A stretch of DNA of 34,079 bases from JAKORR01 sp964608495 (GTDB lineage: Bacteria; Armatimonadota; Zipacnadia; Zipacnadales; FEN-943). Both the position numbers and the translations under genes were made by a program. Positions 1 to 7,361 of the stretch are shown in pieces (the first letter of the stretch is position 1; every line of letters begins with the position of its first letter). The notes under the pieces were generated by a model. That model was not told the DNA's origin and made no database searches. It was given only the letters and a program-made list of their open reading frames with translations. The stretch covers positions 1 to 34,079 of the forward strand of contig CAZSOQ010000022.1 of NCBI GenBank assembly GCA_964608495.1, in the 5' to 3' direction.

Positions 1-2865
1 CCGCAGGGTCTCAGCGTGCGCGGCCTGGCGGCTCAGGTCGGCCAGCGCATCGAGGTGGAGAACGGCGGCGTGCCCGAGAAGCTCGAGCCCGGCCACGCCC
101 TGGGCCAGTCCTTCGAGGTGAAGGACGGGACCGTGAGCCGGGCCTCCGCGCGCACGCCCACCTGGGGCACGAGCGACTCGGGGGCGACGCTGATCCTGCG
201 CCGAGGCGGCCCTGGCGGCGAGGTCCTGGCCCGGCGGGTGCTCGACAAGGTGAAGGACAATTCCTGGCAGGAGCTGGACTTCGCGCCGGTGGGCCCGGGG
301 CGCTACTACCTCGAGCTGTCCGAGCCGGTGGGAGACATCGGGTGGTGGAGCTCGCGCGACAGGAGCTACGGCGAGGGAAGCGCCTACCGCGACGGTCAGG
401 CCGACGAGGGCATGGAGCGGACCCTTCTCGTGGAGGGCGCACGTGCGGTGGGCACGGCGGAGGTGAGGGCCGAGCTGGACAGCGCGCGCCTGAGGCTCGC
501 GGCCGCCGTCACCCCCCTGGAGGGCGCGGGGACGCACTCCTGGCCCCTGCACATGACGGTCCGCTGGGACAACGAGGGCTATGACGTCTCGGCCGAGAGC
601 GTGCCCTTCACGCGGTTCTTCACCGATACGATGCGCTACATGCCCGTCCAGCAGCTCAAGCGCTGGAAGCTTCGCGACGGGCGTTACGAGCGGGACTTCG
701 CGCGCACCGCGTGGATCGAGGCCGACGGCACCGAGAACCACGACCTGCGGTTCCACGGCGACCGCCTGAGCCTGGTCTGGGTACTGCAGGGCAAGGAGAC
801 AACGCTGGAGTTCTCGACCCGGCCCCAGCGGCGGGCGGGCGCGACGGCGAATGAGGTCGTGATCGAGGCGCTGCCCCGGCGCGATGACGTGCCCGAGGAC
901 TGGCCGCGGTTCGTGACGCCACGGGCCGAGCAGGCCCTGGAGGCGAACACCTTCTTCTACGAGCGGGCGCTGACCTACCCGCCGGTCTGGGGACCGGCGG
1001 CCTGGCACGAGTGGAACGCCATCACGCGCCTGTGGCAGGCGTCGTCGGCTTCGGCCGCGCTGGGCGCGGCGCTCGAGGGCTATCCCATGAGCGAGGAGGG
1101 CTACGTACACACCTGGGGCGGTGAGCCCGGATGGCCCTTCCCCGATCCGAGCAGATACGACACCCGCCACTTCGACACCAACGCGCGGTTCATCCTGGCC
1201 TGCTGGCGATATGCCGCCTGGACGGGGGACCGGGCGTTCCTGCGGCGGCAGGCCGAGCGCCTGCGTCGTGCCATGGAGTACCAGTTGACGGTCCTGCATG
1301 GCGAGGAGGGCCTGATCGTCTCGGCGAGCAAGGACGTCAACGGGCGCCACCAGGGGGTGGGCAACAACTACTGGGACATCCTGTCCTTCGGCCACCTGGA
1401 CGCCTTCGCCAACGTCGTGTGGTACGCCTCGCTGGAGGCGATGGCGCAGATCGAGGAGATGCTCGCCGAGTCGGGCGGCACCGAGACGGAGGCCCGCCGT
1501 CGCGAGCCGTCCTTCTACCGCAACCTGGCGCCCAAGGCCCGCGCCGCCTACAACGACACCTTCTGGGATCGGGACAAGGGCCGCTACATCGGCTGCGTGG
1601 ACGTTGACGGCGCTCGCCACGACTACGGCTTCACCTTCGTCAACCTCGAGGCCATGGCTTACGGCCTCGCCGACGCCGAGCAGGCCGGCCGCATCTACCA
1701 CTGGATGGAGACTGAACCCACCAGCACGGGCGAGGCTGACACCTACTCGGCCTGGATCTTCGCGCCGCGGGCCAACACGATCCACAATCCGCGCTGGAGC
1801 CCGGAGAAGGGCAGCCTGGAGGACGTGCCCCAGCCCCCGTGGTGGCACTTCGGCTGGCGCGGCACGCCCTACGGCGACCAGTGCCAGGACGGCGGCGCGA
1901 TCCTGTACACGAGCTACTACGACCTGATGGCCCGCTGCCGCTTCCTGGGCCCCGACAACGCCTGGAAGCGCTGGGAGGAGATCCTGGGGCGATGGCGGAT
2001 GCCGGACCACCTCTGCGGTGGGACGCCGCTTTTCCGTGGCGAGCATCCCCAGCAGATAGACGCCGGCTCGGTCGGCCTGGACATCCCCTTCCCGGAGAGC
2101 GGCCTGGTGCCCTGCTGGCTGCTGTACGGCGCGCTGGGCGTGCAGCCCACCAGCCGCGGCCTCGAGATCGCGCCGCGGCTCCCGGCGGCCCTGCCGTGGG
2201 TGGAGGTCCACAACGTTGCCTACCGCGGCCTGCCCCTGACCCTACGCTCCGACGGTCGCGAGGTGGTGATCTCCTGCGCCGCCAAGGGCCACGAGTTCAC
2301 CTGGCGACGCACGCTGGGCGACGACGGGAAGGTCCTGTTCACCGAGCCGCCGGCGCCGGTGCGCTTCCCCGACCGTGCCCTCTGGGAGCCTGAGCCCACG
2401 TGGCGTGCCCGCTGGATATGGCTTGAGGCCCCCGAAGCCCCGCGCGCCAGCTTCCGCCACACCTTCACCCTTGCGGCGGCTCCGCAGGCCGCTTGGCTCA
2501 CCCTCACGGCGGACAATCGGTTCGAGCTCTACGTCAACGGGGAACGGATCAGCGCGGGGGACGATTGGTCGCTGCTGTGGCGGGTGGATCTTGCCCCGCA
2601 TCTGCGCGAGGGAGCGAACGTCATCGCCCTTGCCTGCGAGAACGCCGGCGGCCCGGGAGGTCTTGTGGCCGAGGGCCTGGTGACACTGCCCGGCGGCGAC
2701 AAGGTGTCCATCGCGACGAGTCGCGACTGGCGTGTGTCGCCCGACCCGCCGGAGGGCTGGATGGGGGCGGGTTTCGACGATGCGGCGTGGGCGCGGGCGA
2801 CCGACTGTGGCGTCCCGCCCTGCGGCCCCTGGGGCGACCTCGGCGAGCCAGGGCCGCCGGACTGA
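1..2865 (+). CDS. Six-hairpin (alpha/alpha)6-barrel glycosidase-like protein, 5' end cut by window
   Basis: The frame is open to the first base and there is no ribosome binding site before the GTG at 16, so the real start is probably outside the window. Visible parts, counted from that GTG: an N-terminal beta-sandwich (about 30-120), a beta-rich linker, a helical catalytic region (about 310-720), and a C-terminal jelly-roll (about 795-949) with the FELYVNGE and FDDAAW motifs common in carbohydrate-binding modules beside rhamnosidase-type enzymes. The helical part has paired-helix features such as HFDTNARF, AAWTGDRAF and NNYWD, typical of GH63/GH78/GH94-like six-hairpin glycosidases. The substrate cannot be read from sequence. 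It is probably exported, but the signal-peptide region is missing. It converges on the sialidase gene with a 75 bp gap that shows no strong terminator. Fold is fairly sure, family is not. Confidence 0.75.
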   Translation, partial: PQGLSVRGLAAQVGQRIEVENGGVPEKLEPGHALGQSFEVKDGTVSRASARTPTWGTSDSGATLILRRGGPGGEVLARRVLDKVKDNSWQELDFAPVGPGRYYLELSEPVGDIGWWSSRDRSYGEGSAYRDGQADEGMERTLLVEGARAVGTAEVRAELDSARLRLAAAVTPLEGAGTHSWPLHMTVRWDNEGYDVSAESVPFTRFFTDTMRYMPVQQLKRWKLRDGRYERDFARTAWIEADGTENHDLRFHGDRLSLVWVLQGKETTLEFSTRPQRRAGATANEVVIEALPRRDDVPEDWPRFVTPRAEQALEANTFFYERALTYPPVWGPAAWHEWNAITRLWQASSASAALGAALEGYPMSEEGYVHTWGGEPGWPFPDPSRYDTRHFDTNARFILACWRYAAWTGDRAFLRRQAERLRRAMEYQLTVLHGEEGLIVSASKDVNGRHQGVGNNYWDILSFGHLDAFANVVWYASLEAMAQIEEMLAESGGTETEARRREPSFYRNLAPKARAAYNDTFWDRDKGRYIGCVDVDGARHDYGFTFVNLEAMAYGLADAEQAGRIYHWMETEPTSTGEADTYSAWIFAPRANTIHNPRWSPEKGSLEDVPQPPWWHFGWRGTPYGDQCQDGGAILYTSYYDLMARCRFLGPDNAWKRWEEILGRWRMPDHLCGGTPLFRGEHPQQIDAGSVGLDIPFPESGLVPCWLLYGALGVQPTSRGLEIAPRLPAALPWVEVHNVAYRGLPLTLRSDGREVVISCAAKGHEFTWRRTLGDDGKVLFTEPPAPVRFPDRALWEPEPTWRARWIWLEAPEAPRASFRHTFTLAAAPQAAWLTLTADNRFELYVNGERISAGDDWSLLWRVDLAPHLREGANVIALACENAGGPGGLVAEGLVTLPGGDKVSIATSRDWRVSPDPPEGWMGAGFDDAAWARATDCGVPPCGPWGDLGEPGPPD

Positions 2866-2940
2866 CGCGCCCTCGCCGTCTGGCTCGGCCGGCGGCTCGC
2901 GGCTGGGACTTGCCCCGCGCCCGGGAGAGGCGCGCGGCCT

Positions 2941-4017
2941 TCAGTGTTCCGCTTTCCGCACCCTTACCCACGCCGCCCGTATCTCGTTCATCGGCCCGGG
3001 GCCGGGCGTGCCACAGAAGCCCGACTGGTCGTAGAAGTACAGCAGGAGCCCCGGCTCGATCTCCAGCACCGTCGTGTAGCTCGATCCCATCCCCGTGTAC
3101 AGGTCTCGCGCGTCCTCCCACTTCTCGCCCGTGCCGTCGTAGGAGAACATGATCCCGGCGTTGGGCCGGCCGTAGGAGCACACCAGCACGCCGTTGCTCA
3201 TCAGACACAGGTCCGGGCACACCCCATGGTCCATCACCTGGTGCGGCTTGTCCCACGTCCTGCCGCCGTCCCTGGACCTCGTCTGGAACATCGGCCCGCC
3301 GGTCCGCAGCATGCACAGCAGGTCGCCGTTGCCGAGCAGCACCATCGCCGGCTCGCAGTAGCCTTCGCCGGGCGCGTCGGGGTCGTAGGCGATGTCGGCG
3401 AGGTACTCCCACGTGTCGCCGTCGTCGGCCGAGCGCAGGAGCCCCGAGTGGTACTTCTCCTGGTCGGGCCAGCGCATGTAGAAGGTAACGAGCAGACTTC
3501 CGTCGGGCATGACGACCAGGGAGCGGTGGGCATAGGGCTTCACGCCGGCGGGCATCTTGACCGGCACGCGCCGGGACTCCCATGTCCCGCCGCCGTCCTT
3601 CGACCGCCAGAGCGTGCCCTGAGGGATGCCTTCCCCGTCCTGATCTCCGCCCCAGACGCCCAGGCCCACGACAGTGCCGTCCGCCGTCACGCCCACGCTC
3701 ATGACCGGCCCGCCGTCCTGGGGCTTCTCCCACGTCTCACCGCGGTCGTGCGACACGAGGCTTCCGCCGCGCTCGTTGACGACGTGCTGCCCGATGCTGT
3801 GGTGCAGAGCGATGTCGCCGTTCGGCAGCAGCGCAGCGAAGGGGAAGTTCGTGTGCTCTTGGGACTGGAACAAGGTCTGGACGCGCTCGACCGCGACAGT
3901 CCACCCGGACCCTTGCTCGGCGGGCGCGCCCTGTGCGCCCTGCTCGTCCGCCGCCATGGCGCTGCCGATCAGGATCATGGCGCCAATCACCCCTGTCAAG
4001 ATCAGCGTTCTGTGCAC
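2941..4017 (-). CDS. Secreted exo-sialidase/BNR-repeat beta-propeller
   Basis: A 358-residue protein. The start is GTG at 4017, 9 nt after a GGAGG on the minus strand; the longer frame to 4050 has no comparable site. It begins with a signal peptide (RTLILTGVIGAMILIGSAMA, then ADEQG), so it should be exported. Five Asp-box motifs follow: SHDRGETW (about 87), SKDGGGTW (137), SADDGDTW (194), SRDGGRTW (246) and a degenerate SYDGTGEKW (291). These are the blade-turn signatures of six-bladed sialidase propellers. Family members release terminal sialic acid, but many environmental BNR proteins act on other sugars. I do not see a clear three-arginine sialate site, so neuraminidase activity is unproven. 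It is divergent from the arylsulfotransferase-like gene, with a 279 bp gap between them. Confidence 0.85.
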   Translation of the reverse strand: MHRTLILTGVIGAMILIGSAMAADEQGAQGAPAEQGSGWTVAVERVQTLFQSQEHTNFPFAALLPNGDIALHHSIGQHVVNERGGSLVSHDRGETWEKPQDGGPVMSVGVTADGTVVGLGVWGGDQDGEGIPQGTLWRSKDGGGTWESRRVPVKMPAGVKPYAHRSLVVMPDGSLLVTFYMRWPDQEKYHSGLLRSADDGDTWEYLADIAYDPDAPGEGYCEPAMVLLGNGDLLCMLRTGGPMFQTRSRDGGRTWDKPHQVMDHGVCPDLCLMSNGVLVCSYGRPNAGIMFSYDGTGEKWEDARDLYTGMGSSYTTVLEIEPGLLLYFYDQSGFCGTPGPGPMNEIRAAWVRVRKAEH

Positions 4018-4296
4018 GGTGTTGCACCTCCGCGGCCGTTCTCGCCACAACGGCCAACCCGCTGGTGGCCCCTTCGCCCTGCGCGGCGCTTCTCCTTACC
4101 CCCTTATCGGAGGGTCTGCTGGTTTTTGGCCGGAGCGACCGCAGACGAGTGGGTCCGGGCCTCGGCGCGGTGGGATGGCCCGATGGTGATCTCCACGCCG
4201 TCCGCCTCATCGGCCCCTGCCGGCCGCGCAGGATTCCCTCCCCACGCGCGCGAACCCGGCCCTATCCCGTACCGCCGCCAGGAGGGGATCGCCGCC
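4018..4296. promoter_or_regulatory. Divergent intergenic region between sialidase and arylsulfotransferase-like genes
   Basis: The region should hold promoters for both divergent genes. It contains the two ribosome binding sites and an AT-richer patch around 4096-4127. I tried to place -35/-10 pairs on both strands and found none with acceptable spacing. No small gene or strong hairpin is visible. Confidence 0.4.
4027..4031 (-). promoter_or_regulatory. Ribosome binding site fixing the GTG start of the sialidase gene
   Basis: GGAGG on the minus strand lies 9 nt before GTG 4017 and immediately precedes the signal-peptide coding region. It favours this GTG over the longer reading frame. Confidence 0.7.
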
Positions 4297-5397
4297 ATGC
4301 AAGAGGGACTGCGCGTCTACAAGCCCGACCTCGCCTACGAGGGGTACACGCTGTTCTGCGGGAGCTGCGACGACCCGCGGGACATGCCTGACGGGAAGCC
4401 GAAGATCAACCTGGTGGACATGGAGGGCAACCGGGCGCACGTCTGGGAGGTAACCACGCCCCTGCAGTCCTACTGCCGCCTGCTGCCGAACGGCAACCTG
4501 CTGTACCCGACCCACGACCGCTCGCGCATCGAGACCGCCGGCATCCGCGAGCTCGCCCCGGACGGCACCGTCCTCTGGAGCTACCATTGCCGCACGGACC
4601 ACGACTTCCAGGTTCTCGACAATGACAATCTCGTCATCCACTGCATCGCCGACCATATGTGGCCGGAGCTGGGCCCGGAGCTCAAGCGCCATCCGTACTT
4701 CATCGAGATCACGCGCGAGAAGGACCTGGTCTGGCGGTGGCGCGGCGAGGAGCACCTGGCGGAGCTCGAGGCCCTGCTGCCACCGGCGGCTTGGGCTCAC
4801 TTCCTGGACCGCGTGCGCGGCCAGTTCTCCTTCGACTGGGCGCACAACAACACGTGCCAGATCATCCCGCCCAACGCCACCTACGAGCGCGAGCTGGCGG
4901 CGGGCGGGCCTGTGCGCTTCAAGCCCGGCAACATCGTCTTCTCCTACCGCAGCGTGGACATCATCGGCGTCATCGAGCGTCCGTCGGGCAAGATCGTCTG
5001 GGCCTGGGGCCCGGGCGTCCTGGATGGCCAACACAAGCCTCACATGCTGCCCAACGGCAACATACTCGTCTTCGACAACGGCACGCTTCGCGGTTGGTCG
5101 CGGGTCATCGAGCTCAACCCGCTGACCGAGGAGATCGAGTGGGAGTACACGGCGGACCCGAGGGAGGAGTTCCTGAGCAAGTACATCTCGGGCGCGCAGC
5201 GCCTGCCGAACGGCAACACGCTGATCTGCGAGGGCGGCAAGGCCCACTTCTTCGAGGTGACGCCCGAGGGCGAGGTCGTGTGGAGCTTCGTGAATCCCTG
5301 GGGCGAGCCCTCCACGACCGGCAGCCGTTGGCACGAGAGCGTCTACCGCTGTCTGCGGTATTCGCCCGAGCACTGCGAGGCGCTGCTGCACGCCTGA
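4297..5397 (+). CDS. Arylsulfotransferase-family (ASST-like) beta-propeller protein
   Basis: A 366-residue protein starting at ATG 4297, 11 nt after GGAGG at 4281. The frame is open far upstream, but that stretch is the shadow of the sialidase gene. The protein has propeller repeats built around LPNGN: RLLPNGNLL (about 63), HMLPNGNIL (about 250) and RLPNGNTL (about 303), each followed by a hydrophobic strand and an acidic/Gly turn. This pattern is typical of arylsulfotransferase-type propellers (Arylsulfotran_2), which move sulfate between phenolic compounds through an active-site His. Candidate histidines lie in DHDFQVL (about 102) and WAHNN (about 182). No signal peptide is visible, whereas classical ASST is periplasmic, so this copy may be cytoplasmic or have a different job. 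The fold is well supported; the sulfotransferase reaction is only suggested. Confidence 0.75.
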   Translation: MQEGLRVYKPDLAYEGYTLFCGSCDDPRDMPDGKPKINLVDMEGNRAHVWEVTTPLQSYCRLLPNGNLLYPTHDRSRIETAGIRELAPDGTVLWSYHCRTDHDFQVLDNDNLVIHCIADHMWPELGPELKRHPYFIEITREKDLVWRWRGEEHLAELEALLPPAAWAHFLDRVRGQFSFDWAHNNTCQIIPPNATYERELAAGGPVRFKPGNIVFSYRSVDIIGVIERPSGKIVWAWGPGVLDGQHKPHMLPNGNILVFDNGTLRGWSRVIELNPLTEEIEWEYTADPREEFLSKYISGAQRLPNGNTLICEGGKAHFFEVTPEGEVVWSFVNPWGEPSTTGSRWHESVYRCLRYSPEHCEALLHA

Positions 5398-5486
5398 CGG
5401 CGCCGGCGCCGGTCGTCCCTGGTGGCGGGCACTGGCGCCGCCGTCGCCATACCCTTCGCTGGCCGTGTCCAGGTGAGGTGAGCACC

Positions 5487-6401
5487 ATGCTGGCGAGTCT
5501 CCCTGTCGCTCTGCTTGTCGCCGGGGCCTTCATGACCGCGGGCCGCGAGGAGGGCTTGCCCCCGGGCCAGCAGGCCGCGGCGGCCGCCCCGCGCCTGTAT
5601 GATGAGGGTGTTCCCGAGACCGGCTACCTTCGCGTAAGAGCAGGCGACTACGAGGTGGTGCTCTCGGCGGCCAAGGCGTGGACGATCTACGAGATCCACT
5701 ACGCGGGTGAGCTGTTGGCCGGCGCCACGGGGCACTATGGGACCGTGCTGACCCCCAAGGGCGGCAACTGGATCGGCACCGGCCACAGCGAGGGCGGACG
5801 GGAGATCGTGCACTCGCTGCGGCTGACCGTGGACGGCCGGGATTGCGCCGTCGAGCCCGGGGCCACGGTCGAGGGCCGTCGCATCGAGCTCACGAAGAGT
5901 TCCACGATCCACAAGTTCGCGGCCACCCACACGATCACGGTCACCGACGCGGAGACCATCGAGCACGCCGTCCTGCGTGCCACCGAGGACCACGATCTGA
6001 AGAAGCTATACTTCTTCATGCACTGCTGGCCCAAGGAGACCGACGCGTGGATCGCGCAGCCGCTCGAGGGGGACGTGGTGCAGGGGGGATTCGCGAACGA
6101 CGGGGGCCAGCAGGTGCGGGCCAACACCCGGTGGACGGCCCAGCACCTGCCGGGGCGCGACCTGGGCCTGCTCTGCTATACGCCCCACACGCTGGTGACC
6201 CCGACGAGCATGAGCTTCATCTGGGACCACGAGCGCTACCACAAGTACTACACGCAGCACAACGACGGGGCTTCCTTCAAGCAGGGGGACGAGCTGGACT
6301 ACACGATGGTCGTGAAGGTCGTGCCGGGCGAGACCGGCGACTGGACGGCGACGCGCGCGGCCGCCGCCGACCTCGAATCGCGCTACCCGCCCACGCCGTG
6401 A
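5487..6401 (+). CDS. Secreted protein of unknown function, beta-rich
   Basis: A 304-residue protein. The start is ATG 5487 after an AGGTGAGGTG purine stretch, 89 bp downstream of the arylsulfotransferase-like gene. Residues 1-18 form a hydrophobic export signal (LASLPVALLVAGAFMTA), followed by a low-complexity Gln/Ala segment. The rest is predominantly beta-strand with short charged turns and many aromatic/His residues in the second half (YFFMHCWPKE, FIWDHERYHKYY). It loosely resembles mutarotase-like beta-sandwich proteins, but I cannot assign a family. The stop is followed by a 265 bp gap. Because it is secreted and surrounded by glycan enzymes, an extracytoplasmic carbohydrate-related role is a reasonable guess. 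Confidence 0.8.
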   Translation: MLASLPVALLVAGAFMTAGREEGLPPGQQAAAAAPRLYDEGVPETGYLRVRAGDYEVVLSAAKAWTIYEIHYAGELLAGATGHYGTVLTPKGGNWIGTGHSEGGREIVHSLRLTVDGRDCAVEPGATVEGRRIELTKSSTIHKFAATHTITVTDAETIEHAVLRATEDHDLKKLYFFMHCWPKETDAWIAQPLEGDVVQGGFANDGGQQVRANTRWTAQHLPGRDLGLLCYTPHTLVTPTSMSFIWDHERYHKYYTQHNDGASFKQGDELDYTMVVKVVPGETGDWTATRAAAADLESRYPPTP

Positions 6402-6471
6402 CAGGCACGACGCGGGGCGGGACCGGCGGCGCGGGCCGCCACAGGCTCACGGCTCCCCCGGCGGGCGACGC

Positions 6472-6500
6472 TTGCACGCTTCTGCCCCAGGTTGTAGGCT
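6472..6500 (+). promoter_or_regulatory. Weak sigma70-like promoter candidate before the SGNH hydrolase
   Basis: TTGCAC (6472-6477), 17 nt, then TAGGCT (6495-6500). Only the most conserved positions match (TTG of -35; T, A and final T of -10). It lies in the 265 bp gap 6402-6666, where no other feature is visible. Chance occurrence is quite possible. Confidence 0.22.
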
Positions 6501-6666
6501 TCGCGGCGTGCGCGCGGAGGACGTGGGCTGCCCGGGTCGAAGCCGGGGCCTCGGCGTGCGTGGGCGCGTGGGGGAGGACCTCGGCCCGTGGGCTGGTCCC
6601 CGGACAGCGATCCCTGACCCGTCCTGCCTGACCCGGCAGCGCGGGCCCTGTGAAGGAGCGAACAAG

Positions 6667-7302
6667 ATGGGCGAGTTCATGATCCAGGACGGACAGACCG
6701 TGGTGTTCGCGGGCGACAGCATCACCGACTGCGGCAGGCGCGCCCAGAGCGCCCCCTATGGCGCGGGCTACGTGCAGGCTGCCATCAGCCTCATCACGGC
6801 CCGCTACCCCGAGCGCAACATCAGCTACGTGAACGCCGGGATCGGCGGCAACACCGTCGAGGACCTGCGCAACCGCTGGCACGACGACGTGCTCTTCCAC
6901 GACCCCGACTGGGTGACCATCCTCACCGGCATCAACGACCTGCACCGCTCCGGCGACGCGGCCATCCCGCCCGACAAGTATGAGCGGCTGTACCGCGAGA
7001 TCCTGGAGCTCACCATCAACCAGGCCGGGGCCTCGGTCGTTCTGCTGGACCCCTTCTACATCAGCACCGACACGGATACTGGCTCGCACCGCTCGCGCGT
7101 GCTGGCGGCGCTGCCCGATTACATCGCGGTCGTGGGCAAGCTCGCGTCCGAGTATGGCCTGCATCACGTGCCGATGCACGACCGGTACATGGAGCAGCTC
7201 AAGCACCGCCCGGCCGAGACCTTCTGCCCCGAGCCGGTGCATCCCGGCCCGGCTGGACATCTCGTCATGGCGGTCGAGCTGCTCACGGTGCTCGGCTGGT
7301 AG
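6667..7302 (+). CDS. SGNH/GDSL-type hydrolase (esterase-like)
   Basis: A 211-residue protein with no signal peptide. ATG 6667 lies 8 nt after AAGGAG. All SGNH blocks can be followed: GDSIT with nucleophile Ser18 (block I), NAGIGGNT (block II Gly), TGINDLH (block III Asn) and EPVHPGPAGH with catalytic His192 (block V). In block V the usual Asp three residues before His is replaced by Glu189. Family members hydrolyse ester bonds; near glycan enzymes they are often carbohydrate acetyl-esterases, which fits this neighbourhood but is inference. The single-domain length is normal for the family. The next gene starts 59 bp downstream with its own ribosome binding site, so co-transcription is possible. 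Confidence 0.9.
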   Translation: MGEFMIQDGQTVVFAGDSITDCGRRAQSAPYGAGYVQAAISLITARYPERNISYVNAGIGGNTVEDLRNRWHDDVLFHDPDWVTILTGINDLHRSGDAAIPPDKYERLYREILELTINQAGASVVLLDPFYISTDTDTGSHRSRVLAALPDYIAVVGKLASEYGLHHVPMHDRYMEQLKHRPAETFCPEPVHPGPAGHLVMAVELLTVLGW

Positions 7303-7361
7303 AGCCGGGCCCTGCGGCCATACCTGGGCGGCCTGGGTCCGCCCGACTGGAGGCAGCTTCC

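Noticed and set aside
2866..2940. CGCGCC/GGCGCG inverted repeat between convergent genes as a terminator
   Set aside because: Only a 6-bp stem with a 57-nt loop and no T-tract; expected by chance at this GC content.
2944..4296. A long in-frame extension upstream of the arylsulfotransferase-like gene
   Set aside because: It overlaps the sialidase gene on the opposite strand, contains no family motifs, and a good ribosome binding site precedes ATG 4297.
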